Below, one piece after another: positions 24,736 through 33,767 of a stretch of DNA of 64,000 nucleotides. The position numbers were made by a program, and so were the translations under genes. Origin of the DNA: Firmicutes bacterium UBA5559 (GTDB lineage Bacteria > Bacillota > Clostridia > Peptostreptococcales > Anaerovoracaceae). A model generated the notes under the pieces. It saw nothing but the letters and a program-made list of their open reading frames with translations, was not told where the DNA came from and did not search any database. The stretch lies in contig DIMT01000026.1 of NCBI GenBank assembly GCA_002425705.1, positions 1 to 64,000 of the forward strand, read 5' to 3'. Numbering within the stretch: the stretch's first letter is position 1; each line of letters begins with the position of its first letter.

Positions 24736-25616
24736 CCAGCAGAAAAGGCGGCTTGGGCAAGGGTCTGAGCGCTTTATTTGAGGACATTGAAATCGGACCT
24801 GCGGATGTTCGGGACCCGGAAAATTCCGGATCTGGCGGAGATAACGGACTGATTTATCTGGATATTCATGAAATGAGCCCCAACAGCCGGCAGCCTCGGA
24901 AACACTTTGATGAAGAAAAGATTCGGGAGTTGGCAGATTCCATTGAAGTTCACGGAATTCTTCAGCCAATCATGGTGCGCCGTGCGGAGAAGGGCTTTGA
25001 AATAGTTGCCGGGGAACGGCGATGGCGAGCCGCCAGAAAGGCCGGTTTAAAGAAAGTCCCATGCATTGTACGAGAGTTGACGGAAGAGCAGAATATGCTG
25101 GTGGCCATCATCGAAAACATGCAGAGGGAAGATCTAAATCCCATGGAAGAGGCCAGAGCCATAGCAGATATGATTGGCAGCTTTGGCCTTACTCAGGAGG
25201 AAGTATCCAGAAGTGTGGGAAAAAGCCGCCCCTACATCACCAATGCACTCAGGCTGCTGAAGCTGCCGGAGGAGATACAGGACCTGGTAACAGAAGGAAA
25301 ACTGACATCGGGTCATGCCAGAGCCCTGATCACCATAGAAAACCGGACGCTGCAGGTCGAACTGGCCCAGTATGCAGCCAAAGAAGAAATTTCTGTGCGG
25401 GAGATGGAAAAACTGGCTCAGACACGGCCAGGAAAGAAAAAACCGTTGAAGAGGAAGAAGTCGGCAGACATATCTGCCGTAGAGGATGAACTGAAATCCA
25501 TCCTGGGCACCAAGGTTCAGCTTAAGATGAGCGGCAGCAAGGGAAAACTGGAAATACAATGCTTCAATCGGGAAGAATTGGAAAGAATCGTTGAACTTCT
25601 AAGGTCTTTGGCCTGA
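24729..25616 (+). CDS. parB: Chromosome partitioning protein ParB/Spo0J
   Basis: Binds parS and slides as a CTP-dependent clamp; 295 aa. The N-terminus KGGLGKGLSALF is typical, followed by NSRQPRKHFDEEKIRELADSI, the GERRWRAAR CTP-binding box, the ENMQREDLNPMEEA helix and the helix-turn-helix TQEEVSRSVGKSRPYITNALRLLKL. A charged, KK-rich linker leads to the C-terminal dimer domain. The stop codon overlaps a second parS. Confidence 0.97.
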   Translation: MVASRKGGLGKGLSALFEDIEIGPADVRDPENSGSGGDNGLIYLDIHEMSPNSRQPRKHFDEEKIRELADSIEVHGILQPIMVRRAEKGFEIVAGERRWRAARKAGLKKVPCIVRELTEEQNMLVAIIENMQREDLNPMEEARAIADMIGSFGLTQEEVSRSVGKSRPYITNALRLLKLPEEIQDLVTEGKLTSGHARALITIENRTLQVELAQYAAKEEISVREMEKLAQTRPGKKKPLKRKKSADISAVEDELKSILGTKVQLKMSGSKGKLEIQCFNREELERIVELLRSLA

Positions 25617-25631
25617 GTTTCACGTGAAACA
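25616..25631. other. parS: parS centromere site 2
   Basis: AGTTTCACGTGAAACA matches the parS consensus at 15 of 16 positions (first base A for T). It overlaps the parB stop codon, so parAB is bracketed by two parS sites. Confidence 0.9.
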
Positions 25632-25665
25632 CCACCTATACAAGACAGGATAAAGAGCAGATACC

Positions 25666-26190
25666 ATGACAGATCACAACATAATTAATGACTTGCTGAA
25701 GGAAGTGATAGGGGAAGCCCTTTCCCTGGGAATTCCTTTATCGGACAGGATCGACGAACACGTCCTGATCAACCGTAGAGCAAAAAAGCGACTGGGATGC
25801 TGCCGAATGAAGAACGGATCCTTTCGGATCGAAATTTCCTCTCTGATTCTGGAAGGCGGTAAGCCGGCGGTCAAGGAAATTCTGGCCCACGAGATTCTCC
25901 ACACCTGTCCAGGATGCCAGAACCACAGCCCTCAATGGAAAACCTACGGGAATCGAATGAATCAGACCTTCGGCTATCAGATCAGAAGGACAATTTCTAC
26001 TTCTGTTCTGGGCCTTCAGGAACAGGCAGTAATCGAAAAACCGGCTAGATACACTATCACCTGCCGCAGCTGCGGAACGGTGTTCCGGCGACAGAGGAAA
26101 TCTCCTCTCGTTACCCGGACCCATCGATATCGTTGCCGGTGCGGTGGAGAACTTGTACAGGAAAGGGTGAAGGAACCATGCAGAAAATAA
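25666..26190 (+). CDS. SprT-like zinc metalloprotease domain protein
   Basis: A 174-aa SprT-like protein. The catalytic zinc motif is HEILHTCPGC (HExxH), followed by NHSPQWKTYGNRMNQ, which supplies the third ligand region. The C-terminus carries a zinc ribbon with CRSCG and CRCGG pairs. SprT-family proteins include the DNA-protein crosslink protease Spartan, so a DNA repair role is possible, fitting the adjacent alkyltransferase, but this is inference. It overlaps the next gene by 13 nt and follows parB by 50 nt. Confidence 0.78.
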   Translation: MTDHNIINDLLKEVIGEALSLGIPLSDRIDEHVLINRRAKKRLGCCRMKNGSFRIEISSLILEGGKPAVKEILAHEILHTCPGCQNHSPQWKTYGNRMNQTFGYQIRRTISTSVLGLQEQAVIEKPARYTITCRSCGTVFRRQRKSPLVTRTHRYRCRCGGELVQERVKEPCRK

Positions 26191-26669
26191 GTGTATACCG
26201 CCACATGCCCACCGGTGTCATTACCATCGGAGAACAGCGGGGTATGATCAATTACATCGATTTTGGGGACGAAATCCGGTTCGCAGCCGAATACGACGGA
26301 CCCTACGATGTGGAAGAGACTCCTATAATCCGGCAGGCCAAAGAACAGCTTGAAGAATATTTCCGTGGAGAGAGAAAAGAATTCGGACTTCCCCTGCTGA
26401 CCGAAGGAACCGAGTTCCAGGTTCGGGTATGGGATGCCCTTCGAACTATTCCTTACGGGGAAACCAGAAGCTATAAAGAAGTGGCAGAGATGATCGGAAA
26501 CCCCAAAGCCTCCCGGGCAGTTGGCCTGGCCAATAACCGTAATCGGATTTCTATTGTCATCCCTTGCCATCGGGTAATCGGTGCCAGCGGCAAGATGGTA
26601 GGCTATGGCGGCGGAATCAATATCAAGGAATTGCTGCTGAATCTGGAAAAGGAAAACAGCGGAAAGTGA
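26178..26669 (+). CDS. ogt: Methylated-DNA-[protein]-cysteine S-methyltransferase
   Basis: Suicide repair enzyme that takes alkyl groups from O6-alkylguanine; 163 aa. The helix-turn-helix region FQVRVWDALRTIPYGETRSYKEVAE and the active-site motif IPCHRVIG are intact, with GYGGG after it. The start at 26178 has GTGAAGGAA just before it and lies inside the SprT-like gene, so the two are translationally coupled. Naming as ogt rather than adaB is by architecture only. Confidence 0.93.
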   Translation: MQKISVYRHMPTGVITIGEQRGMINYIDFGDEIRFAAEYDGPYDVEETPIIRQAKEQLEEYFRGERKEFGLPLLTEGTEFQVRVWDALRTIPYGETRSYKEVAEMIGNPKASRAVGLANNRNRISIVIPCHRVIGASGKMVGYGGGINIKELLLNLEKENSGK

Positions 26670-26707
26670 AGGGATGAGAATTATAATATAGTGTATTGCA
26701 AATAAAC

Positions 26708-26729
26708 GATATATGAATCAAGAAAACAA
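26708..26729 (-). repeat. Third copy of the ATATATCG-type intergenic motif
   Basis: Around 26690-26715 the minus strand carries ATATATCGTTTATTTGCAAT followed by ACA. It matches the arsR-promoter copy at about 19 of 24 positions and lies between the alkyltransferase stop and its terminator. Exact limits are uncertain. Confidence 0.4.
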
Positions 26730-26769
26730 CCGGAGGGTGTTCATAGGAACAATCCTTCCGGTCTTTTTT
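26729..26769 (+). terminator. Terminator after the SprT-like/alkyltransferase unit
   Basis: ACCGGAGGG pairs with CCTTCCGGT, with an inner TGTTC/GAACA stem, followed by CTTTTTTA. It abuts the stop of the converging transglutaminase-like gene. Confidence 0.85.
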
Positions 26770-28228
26770 AAAAATATCGGACCCGGAACTGTGTCTCTTC
26801 CCAGCTGTGATCCCGTTCCATTTTTTCTTTGGTCACCAGATAGTAATCATACTGAACGGAATTGCCCCGGTCTGGAACCGGATCGTTCCAAGTTACATCC
26901 AGGTACTTCCATTCGCCATCCAGATAGACCCGGTTCCAGGCATGGTTGACCGTGTTGTTATTCTGAAGGGATAGACCGACAATCCGGTCAGAGGGGATAC
27001 CCAGTATATCCATAAACATGTTAAAGGCTTTGGCATATCCGTCACAAACTGCCACCTTATTGACCAAGGCTCCGTAAACCATATAGGAATCGGAAACGTC
27101 GTCTGATTGGGGGCTCAGGTTGATGGAAAGCGCTGTATCATACCGGACGGTTCTTACAAGGTAATCATGGACGGCTTTTATTTTTTCCTGATCAGTCATA
27201 TCTTCCCGGATGTTATTTTGCAGAAAATCCTCGGCTACTTTTCGGATTTCCTTGTTTCTGGCAGAAAGTTCCGGGCTGGATTCCGGATAGAGAATGGCAT
27301 GGGATACTTCATAACCATCGCTGTAAAGCCATCGAACAGAAACCTTTAATGGATAATTTCGGTCTTCCACGTAGGTGGAAACCAGATTCCAGCCCCAGAC
27401 GTCAGCAGAAGAGGTTTTGACGATGCTGTCCAGCCACTCTTTGATTTCACCCAGAGAAACCCCCTGGGTGCTGAGGGTGGCAGAATACTGTAGATTAGCT
27501 CTCATCCGCTGAAAAATCCGAGTCATATCATCATAAGAGGTGACAGGGGTTCCGGATTCCACTGGTTCCGGCATCATTCTGCTGTAGGCAGTAATGGCAC
27601 CCTGATCCAAAAGCTTTTCGTAAAGACTCTTGTCCTGGTTCTTCAAGGTGGCATCCAGGGCAGCACTGGCCAGACGGACGGCATGATCCCGGGTAAAGGA
27701 TTCCCGGCTGATCCGGCTGTAATCCTCCGGAGTAATGATGCCCAGGGTCCTGAGCGTTTTCAGAGACTGGGACCAGACAAAGTCCCCGTTGGATTCTTGA
27801 TATCCCAGCGCTCGAAGAATATAGGCGGAAAACTGGTCCGCTGTCATTCCGCCGGTGCCGTAGGATGTTTCGGATATGCCCATGGAATATCCCTGGCCAA
27901 ACATCTGGCTCACATAGGGAGAAGCCCAGCCTTCCGGAACATCTTGGAATGGATGTGGGTTTTTTTGCGACAGGGCTTCCGATTCTTCTCCCATCAGCCG
28001 GATGAACAAGGCGGCACCTTGAAGCCGGTTGATGGTGTTTTCCAGATCAAATCCATTGCCGGTACCCAGAAATAGGCCCATCCGGTTCAGCCGGACGGCA
28101 TCGGTATCGTAAATCGTTTTGTTTGCGGCAAAAGCAGGAGAAAGGGAACCGGCCAGCAGGACAAAAGTCAGCAAAAGGGCAGATCCCTTTCGGAAAAGGG
28201 TTTTCTGAATATTATTCATATTGAACAT
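26768..28228 (-). CDS. Secreted transglutaminase-like protein with degenerate SLH-type repeats
   Basis: A 486-aa exported protein. The signal peptide is residues 1-35 (basic start, LLLTFVLLAGSL core, AFAA cleavage site). Residues about 36-215 contain SLH-like repeats (FQDVPEGWASPYVSQMF, then GGMTADQFSAYILRALGY), so wall attachment is likely. The C-terminal transglutaminase/protease-like domain has Cys395 (VCDGYAKAFN), His429 (NHAWNRV) and Asp444 (YLDVTWNDP), the complete triad. The natural substrate is unknown; related domains cleave or crosslink proteins or cell-wall peptides. It is monocistronic, with GGAGAG before the ATG. Confidence 0.8.
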   Translation of the reverse strand: MFNMNNIQKTLFRKGSALLLTFVLLAGSLSPAFAANKTIYDTDAVRLNRMGLFLGTGNGFDLENTINRLQGAALFIRLMGEESEALSQKNPHPFQDVPEGWASPYVSQMFGQGYSMGISETSYGTGGMTADQFSAYILRALGYQESNGDFVWSQSLKTLRTLGIITPEDYSRISRESFTRDHAVRLASAALDATLKNQDKSLYEKLLDQGAITAYSRMMPEPVESGTPVTSYDDMTRIFQRMRANLQYSATLSTQGVSLGEIKEWLDSIVKTSSADVWGWNLVSTYVEDRNYPLKVSVRWLYSDGYEVSHAILYPESSPELSARNKEIRKVAEDFLQNNIREDMTDQEKIKAVHDYLVRTVRYDTALSINLSPQSDDVSDSYMVYGALVNKVAVCDGYAKAFNMFMDILGIPSDRIVGLSLQNNNTVNHAWNRVYLDGEWKYLDVTWNDPVPDRGNSVQYDYYLVTKEKMERDHSWEETQFRVRYF

Positions 28229-28321
28229 GGCAACTCTCCATTGAATCGATTATAATTGAGATATAAAATATAAAAAAAATTATACCCCATATAATTAAGA
28301 AATGCAAAGCAGGAGGGCGGA

Positions 28322-29512
28322 ATGTCGAAAAGTAGGGTAGTAGTGATTTCCTGTTCGTCTTATGAAGATAGCAAGGTGATGGAAGCTTTGGAGTCCGGAA
28401 TCCAGGCGCTTGGTGGCTGGGAAGGTTTTTTTGCAAAGGAGGAGGAAATCCTTTTGAAACCCAATCTGCTGGCCAAGGCTCCGCCGGAAAAATGCGTGAC
28501 CACCCATCCCGCTGTCTTCGAAGGGGTGATCCGCTCTATGCAGCAAGGGGGATACCACCGGATTTCCTATGGGGATTCTCCGGGGAACCCGGTAATCGGA
28601 ACAGAAAAAACAGCAGAAAGCTGTGGCCTGAAAGAAGCCGCCATCCGGAATCATGTTCCTCTGGCGGATTTTCATGAGGGGGTTTTGACCACCTTTGAGG
28701 CAGGAACTCATACCAAATCCTTTATCCTGGCCAAAGGGGTCCTGGAAGCGGATGCCATCCTGAATATCTGCAAGATGAAGACCCATCAGCTGGAAAGAAT
28801 CACCGGAGCAGTTAAAAACACCTTTGGCTGTGTATACGGCATCAACAAGATGGCCTTCCACGCCAAATGCCCCGATGCCATGAGCTTTGCCAGGATGCTT
28901 TCCGATCTGAACCTGCTGGTCAAACCCAGGTTACACATTATGGACGGCATTATGGCTATGGAAGGAAACGGCCCCCAGTCGGGAACCCCGGCAGCGATGA
29001 ATGTGCTGCTCCTTTCCAGCGATCCGGTAGCCCTGGACACGGTATTCTCCCTTTTGATCGGTCTGGATCCTGCCCTGGTTCCCACCAACGTAATAGGAGA
29101 GGCTATGGGCGTGGGGCAGGGAAGGCTGGAGAATATTGAGATCCATGACGGCCAAAGAATCCTGTCCAAAGAGGAAGCCTATGACCGCTTCGGAAAATCA
29201 GATTTTGACGTCTATCGGGGCACCACGGAGGAAACCCAGATTCGATTGCTTCGGCCCATTGAAGGGTTTTTGAAAAAGCGGCCGGTCATTGACCGGGATA
29301 AGTGCGTCCGCTGTGGTATTTGCGTGGACAGCTGTCCCATTGGTCAAGACGCATTAAAATTCCCCGGCGGAAAGCCGGGGAAAAGAGTTCCCGTATATAA
29401 TTACAAACATTGTATCCGCTGTTATTGCTGTCAGGAAATGTGCCCAAAAGATGCCATCTGGGTCAAGACACCGGCGATCACCCGGTTTTTGGATCGGAAC
29501 TGGAAGCTATAA
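28322..29512 (+). CDS. DUF362 protein with C-terminal two-cluster ferredoxin domain
   Basis: A 396-aa protein. Residues 1-300 are a DUF362 domain (LKPNLLAKAPPEKCVTTHPA near 42-61, CKMKTHQLERITGAVKNTFG mid-protein, NVLLLSSDPVALD). The C-terminus has two [4Fe-4S] motifs: CVRCGICVDSCP and CIRCYCCQEMCP. Such proteins are common in anaerobes and their function is unknown; an electron-transfer or cluster-dependent enzyme is likely. AGGAGGG lies before the ATG. Its last 6 nt overlap the end of the converging rnhA. Confidence 0.85.
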   Translation: MSKSRVVVISCSSYEDSKVMEALESGIQALGGWEGFFAKEEEILLKPNLLAKAPPEKCVTTHPAVFEGVIRSMQQGGYHRISYGDSPGNPVIGTEKTAESCGLKEAAIRNHVPLADFHEGVLTTFEAGTHTKSFILAKGVLEADAILNICKMKTHQLERITGAVKNTFGCVYGINKMAFHAKCPDAMSFARMLSDLNLLVKPRLHIMDGIMAMEGNGPQSGTPAAMNVLLLSSDPVALDTVFSLLIGLDPALVPTNVIGEAMGVGQGRLENIEIHDGQRILSKEEAYDRFGKSDFDVYRGTTEETQIRLLRPIEGFLKKRPVIDRDKCVRCGICVDSCPIGQDALKFPGGKPGKRVPVYNYKHCIRCYCCQEMCPKDAIWVKTPAITRFLDRNWKL

Positions 29513-30049
29513 GAGGGTCTGGATTCCCTTGTTGGCTAAAGCATCTGCCCGGTTGTTCATTTCCGTCACATAGAGAAAATCGTCATAATCGAATTCAGGT
29601 CCGTTCCATTCCACAAATTTTTTGTAGATGGAGTCCAGATTGGTGCTTTTGGAATGAAGGTTCACATGGCCCTTAACCCGGTAAAATACAATGGTGTGCT
29701 TTTCAAGAAAAGGGAGAAGCTGTTCCCAGAGATCCCGGTTTTCCACCGGAGTTTTAGAGGAAGTAATCCAGTTGTTCCGGAGCCACTTTTCGTACCATTT
29801 TTCCCGGAAGCAGTTCATCAGATAAGCGCTGTCGGAAAAAACCCGTATTCGGAGTCCTTCCCGATTGAGGGCAGCCAGTGCCTCGATCAGGGCCTTCATT
29901 TCCATCCGGTTGTTGGTGGTATTCCGTTCTCCGCCAAAGAGGGCTTTTTCGTGCTCTCCATATTCCAGGACAGCCCCCCATCCTCCCAGGTTTTCGTCGT
30001 TCTGATTGCCGGAGCATGCCCCGTCGGTATAGATGTTTACAGTTTTCAT
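29507..30049 (-). CDS. rnhA: Ribonuclease H I
   Basis: Cleaves the RNA of RNA-DNA hybrids. The protein is 180 aa. The acidic site is Asp9 (IYTDGACSGN), a Glu in NNRMEMKALIEAL, and an Asp in VFSDSAYLMNC, with a final Asp in NNRADALAN. Between the KGHVN block and the last Asp there is an insertion of about 30 residues, making it longer than E. coli RNase HI (155 aa). The gene is monocistronic, and its 3' end overlaps the DUF362 gene. Confidence 0.94.
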   Translation of the reverse strand: MKTVNIYTDGACSGNQNDENLGGWGAVLEYGEHEKALFGGERNTTNNRMEMKALIEALAALNREGLRIRVFSDSAYLMNCFREKWYEKWLRNNWITSSKTPVENRDLWEQLLPFLEKHTIVFYRVKGHVNLHSKSTNLDSIYKKFVEWNGPEFDYDDFLYVTEMNNRADALANKGIQTLL

Positions 30050-30149
30050 GTAATAATTCCTTTCCGATTCTCTTTTATTATGCTATAGATAACGGGGAAA
30101 TGTAAAGGGATTTTAAAGGCAATGTAACACGTTTGTAATATTCATGTTG

Positions 30150-30155
30150 TATAAT
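30150..30155 (+). promoter_or_regulatory. -10 element upstream of the secreted protein/yycH unit
   Basis: A perfect TATAAT, 50 bp before the start of the secreted protein. No convincing -35 at 16-18 bp. Confidence 0.4.
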
Positions 30156-30204
30156 GGGGATACCGAAAGGTTCCGCTAAAATTTTGAGAGAGGAGGATAG
30201 AAGA

Positions 30205-30759
30205 ATGAAGAAGCTTCTGGTACTGATTACCCTGATGCTTGCTATGGTATTTTCCACAGCAACTTCTTTCGCTGCCTCCGATCCGGCAGTGACCATCGTC
30301 AACCCCACGGACAGCAGCACTTCTTATTCCACCAACCTCCTGGTATCGGTAAAAATCACCAAGCCCAAGACCATCCGGGTCCGGGTAACGGAAGAAAAAA
30401 AGAAGGTTAACGACGTCTTGTACTCCATGTCCCTGGATGAGCTGGAAAAGGCTGAGCAGGCAAAGGCAGAAGGGAAGCCGGCGACCACAGTGGTCAGCGT
30501 CCCTCTTGGAGAACCGGAAACCTATACAACATCCAATAACCTGAGCTTTTATACGAAAAAATTTGAGAAAGTGACTCCCGGAGTTTACCGAATACGTGTG
30601 GAAACCATATCCGCCGGTCAGGTGGTATTTTCTTCTGAAAACCTGGTTGTGATGAAGGAAAAGGAAGTGGCAGCCACCGATGCGAAGATTTTCAACTCCA
30701 CCCAGTCCGGGACCACCACATTCCTTCAGAACCTGCTGAAAACCATATTTGGTAATTAA
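30205..30759 (+). CDS. Secreted protein of unknown function
   Basis: A 184-aa exported protein I do not recognise. The signal peptide is residues 1-25 (MKKLLVLITLMLAMVFSTAT, cleavage after SFAA). The mature part begins with a short domain (VTIVNPTDSSTSYSTNLLVS) suggestive of a beta-sandwich, a charged helix rich in E and K (about 65-100), then more strands. No cysteines, no lipobox, no wall-sorting signal. GAGGAGG lies before the ATG at 30205. It is 12 nt upstream of the YycH-like gene and so may belong to the same envelope operon. Confidence 0.7.
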   Translation: MKKLLVLITLMLAMVFSTATSFAASDPAVTIVNPTDSSTSYSTNLLVSVKITKPKTIRVRVTEEKKKVNDVLYSMSLDELEKAEQAKAEGKPATTVVSVPLGEPETYTTSNNLSFYTKKFEKVTPGVYRIRVETISAGQVVFSSENLVVMKEKEVAATDAKIFNSTQSGTTTFLQNLLKTIFGN

Positions 30760-30771
30760 GGGGCAATTCCC

Positions 30772-32202
30772 ATGCTGAAGACAGCTGACCGCAATCTGAT
30801 AGAACGAATCAAGAGCATATTACTAGTAGTATTGACGTTTTCGACAATACTACTATTGTATTTTTTTTGGGGGAACATTTCTCCTGACAACTGGAGCCTC
30901 ATAGACCGGGAAGAGGAGTATGAAACCATCCAGGCCCAGGAGCTTCTGATTCCGGACCGGATGATCCTGTCCCAGGGAGAAGACTCTTACCGGATCTTGC
31001 CGGGGGACCAATGGATTCCTTTCCGGGATGGAATCGTAGAGTTTACAGGAGGGGAAACCCTTGTGCTGGAAGAGATCACAGAGGAACAGTATCAAGCGGT
31101 CATGTCCCTTCCCTCAGTCCGGGCCTGTTTTGATTACGGACTCCCCCTCACAGCGCTGGCTTCGGTCAATGGATGGGAGCCCTCCTCGGTATACAGCGGC
31201 GTGGAAACCGTGTCGGAAATCGGTTATGGGGAGGTCAGCAGAGAAAGCCTGCTGCTTCGGGATGCACCACGGAATAAGTATTATCGAATCATTACCACCG
31301 CCGGTCCGGTCCGGTTGCCGGAGTTCCTCAAAAGACAGCAGCAGCTGGATTCACCGGCATATTTCCAGCTGGGTACCTATTTGGGTGGGGAAATCAGCAA
31401 TGATACTTTAATTCCAGTTTTTTTGGAAACAGACCTGGAATCTTTTGCCATGTCCCGGGAAAATCTGAACCAGAACAAAGAAGAGCTGGCCTCCGTCGCT
31501 CAGGCTTTTTTTGGAAAGACCTTTGACTTCGTTCGAAAAATTGAAGAAGGCAACGGCACCATCATTTATATGTATGGTTATGGTCAGAAAATCCTCATCA
31601 GTCAGATCAACGGCGTGATGGAATACAAGGAAGTGCCGGTGGATGGCGGAAGGGAAACCAGCTATGGAGAATCCCTGCAAATTGCTCTTAATTACATCAC
31701 CGGCCATGGAGCCTTCGAAAGCATATCGGGCAGTATCTACATACCGACCTTGAAGGAAGTCCGCTATCTGCCGGAAGGCAAGGGAAAATATCGCTTTCAT
31801 TTTGGTCTGAAACTGGGAGAGACCGTCCTGTCCTTTCCCGAAGAAGATCCCTTGATCGTCGAAGTGGAAGGGGGACAAGTGGTTTATTTCCGAAGAGACA
31901 TTTCCTCCTACGATCGACCGGCGGGAAATGGGGATAGAACCCTTCGGGAAGCCTATTCTGCCTTGAACGTGATAGCTGAAAACGTGGACTATTTTACCCA
32001 GGAAATGGGGTTGGCCGGCACCTTCGAAGAGGTAGCTGACCGCATTCGTCATATGGAACCCTGCTACCGGATTTTGCGTGAGGAAAAGGAGCTTGCCGCC
32101 ACGGCTTATCCGGCATGGAGGATTCGGTTCGATGATCAGGAAGCCTATTTTGACCTATATACAGCAGAGCCCCTGGGGCATCAGAAGATAAGGGGGGATT
32201 AG
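30772..32202 (+). CDS. YycH-like membrane-anchored regulatory protein
   Basis: A 476-aa protein with one N-terminal membrane helix (about residues 16-33, ILLVVLTFSTILLLYFFWG) and a large extracytoplasmic part. In Firmicutes, YycH and YycI restrain the WalK kinase. Overall size, topology and its place before a YycI-like gene and walJ identify it; sequence similarity is otherwise weak. Notably the WalR-WalK pair that normally precedes yycH is not here. The next gene starts 3 nt after its stop. Confidence 0.7.
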   Translation: MLKTADRNLIERIKSILLVVLTFSTILLLYFFWGNISPDNWSLIDREEEYETIQAQELLIPDRMILSQGEDSYRILPGDQWIPFRDGIVEFTGGETLVLEEITEEQYQAVMSLPSVRACFDYGLPLTALASVNGWEPSSVYSGVETVSEIGYGEVSRESLLLRDAPRNKYYRIITTAGPVRLPEFLKRQQQLDSPAYFQLGTYLGGEISNDTLIPVFLETDLESFAMSRENLNQNKEELASVAQAFFGKTFDFVRKIEEGNGTIIYMYGYGQKILISQINGVMEYKEVPVDGGRETSYGESLQIALNYITGHGAFESISGSIYIPTLKEVRYLPEGKGKYRFHFGLKLGETVLSFPEEDPLIVEVEGGQVVYFRRDISSYDRPAGNGDRTLREAYSALNVIAENVDYFTQEMGLAGTFEEVADRIRHMEPCYRILREEKELAATAYPAWRIRFDDQEAYFDLYTAEPLGHQKIRGD

Positions 32203-32205
32203 CCC

Positions 32206-32940
32206 ATGGACTGGACGAAGGCCAAAACCATTTTAATCGTGGCCCTGCTGGCAACCAATCTGTTTCTGATTCTGACCTATGGGTTGGATCGACTGGAGCC
32301 GGAAAGGGAAAAAAGGGATGCGTTGCTGACCATTTTGGAAAACAATCAGATTGCCCTGGAGGGAGAAATCCCTGGAACACCTGGAAAAATTCCCCTGCTT
32401 TATGTAGAATACAGCGGAATCACCAGAGAAATTCTACAGGAGCAAATTCGGAAAAAGTCTTATCGGACTCCGGCGGGAAATACTGGGGAAGAGGAGCTTG
32501 TAAAAGCCGGCGAGAATTTTCTTCGGGATATGGGCTTACTGGGTAGCACCCTTTCTTTTGATAAAATTACCAGCACCGGGGGCCGGAAAGTGGTACAATA
32601 TATCAATAAGAGCAACGGCATGAAGGTAGAAACCAGCTATATCCGACTCTATTTCCGTCAGGGGATTCTGGTGGACGGGGACATTTACTGGCTGGAGATT
32701 CAGGAAACCAGCCAGAAGAAGCGAAACGTCATATCTCCTTCGGAGGCCTTGATCCGTTTCATGGGAGAAACCAGGGAACTGGAAAGACCCTTCACCATTC
32801 ACGGGGTGGAACTGGTCTATTGGCTGGATGATTCCAGTTTTGAGGGAGAGGGAACCACCATTGCCGATACGGCTCTGCCAGCCTGGAAGATTTCCTTTGG
32901 GGAAGACCAGGTCCATTACATATACGCCTACGAACAATAA
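32206..32940 (+). CDS. YycI-like two-component system regulatory protein
   Basis: A 244-aa protein beginning MDWTKAKTILIVALLATNLF, which closely follows the YycI pattern (MDW, then a single membrane helix at about 6-24). The rest is extracytoplasmic, with the YRTPAG segment and a C-terminal beta-rich domain. YycI works with YycH at the membrane to control the WalK kinase. AAGGGGGG lies upstream. It is closely packed between yycH-like and walJ. Confidence 0.78.
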   Translation: MDWTKAKTILIVALLATNLFLILTYGLDRLEPEREKRDALLTILENNQIALEGEIPGTPGKIPLLYVEYSGITREILQEQIRKKSYRTPAGNTGEEELVKAGENFLRDMGLLGSTLSFDKITSTGGRKVVQYINKSNGMKVETSYIRLYFRQGILVDGDIYWLEIQETSQKKRNVISPSEALIRFMGETRELERPFTIHGVELVYWLDDSSFEGEGTTIADTALPAWKISFGEDQVHYIYAYEQ

Positions 32941-32951
32941 GGAGCCACATC

Positions 32952-33749
32952 ATGAGCATCAATTTCTGTTCTTTTTCCAGTGGCAGCAGTGGTAACAGCT
33001 ACCTGGTATCCAGCCGGGAGACGGCCCTGCTGATCGATGCGGGAATCAGCGGTAAAAAAATATTCGAGGGGCTGGCCAGCTCGGCTACGCCTCCGGAAAA
33101 GGTCAAAGGCCTGTTAGTGACCCACGAGCACATCGACCATGTACGGAGCCTGTCCGTTGTGACGAAAAAACTCCCCTTCGTCCAGGCCTACGCCAATCAG
33201 CAGACCTGGTCCGTTCTGGGAAACAAAGTACGGGAAGAGCGACGGCAGATCTTTATCACCGGACAGCGTTTTCAGATTGGAGATATTGAAGTAAAGTCCT
33301 TTCCCATTTCCCACGATGCGGTGGAGCCGGTGGGTTTTTCCTTCTTTGCCGGTGGGAAGCAGATCAGCATCGTCACCGATACGGGCCACATCAATGATGA
33401 AATTTACGGGGAAATCCAGGATGCCGACATTTTAGTCTTGGAGTCCAACCACGATATTAATATGCTGAAAATGTGCCGTTATCCCTGGAATGTCAAACAG
33501 CGAATCCTGGGGAAAGCAGGGCATCTGTCCAATGAAGACGCGGCTTCTGCACTTTGTCGCCTGATTTCTGCCCGGGACAAGAGCCGCCGGATTCTTTTGG
33601 CCCATCTGAGCCGGGAGAACAATTTTCCGGAAATGGCCTTCCAGACGGTTCGTAATCTGCTCCAGGAAGAGGAAATATACCTGGGAGACCGGGTGACCAT
33701 CGAAACAATCATCAAGGATCAGGTCAGCCCCGTTTATGTCTGCCCTTAA
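32952..33749 (+). CDS. walJ: MBL-fold hydrolase WalJ/YycJ
   Basis: Metallo-beta-lactamase-fold protein, 265 aa. It starts with FCSFSSGSSGNSYLV, typical of YycJ. The metal motif HEHIDHVR (THxHxDH type) lies at about 57-64, and further ligands are in the SHDAVEP, TDTGH and HLSREN blocks. WalJ proteins are 5'-3' exonuclease-like and are linked to coordinating replication with cell division. It is the third gene of yycH-yycI-walJ, with rlmH after it, as in many Firmicutes. Confidence 0.92.
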   Translation: MSINFCSFSSGSSGNSYLVSSRETALLIDAGISGKKIFEGLASSATPPEKVKGLLVTHEHIDHVRSLSVVTKKLPFVQAYANQQTWSVLGNKVREERRQIFITGQRFQIGDIEVKSFPISHDAVEPVGFSFFAGGKQISIVTDTGHINDEIYGEIQDADILVLESNHDINMLKMCRYPWNVKQRILGKAGHLSNEDAASALCRLISARDKSRRILLAHLSRENNFPEMAFQTVRNLLQEEEIYLGDRVTIETIIKDQVSPVYVCP

Positions 33750-33767
33750 GGAAGGATCCGTAAAAGC

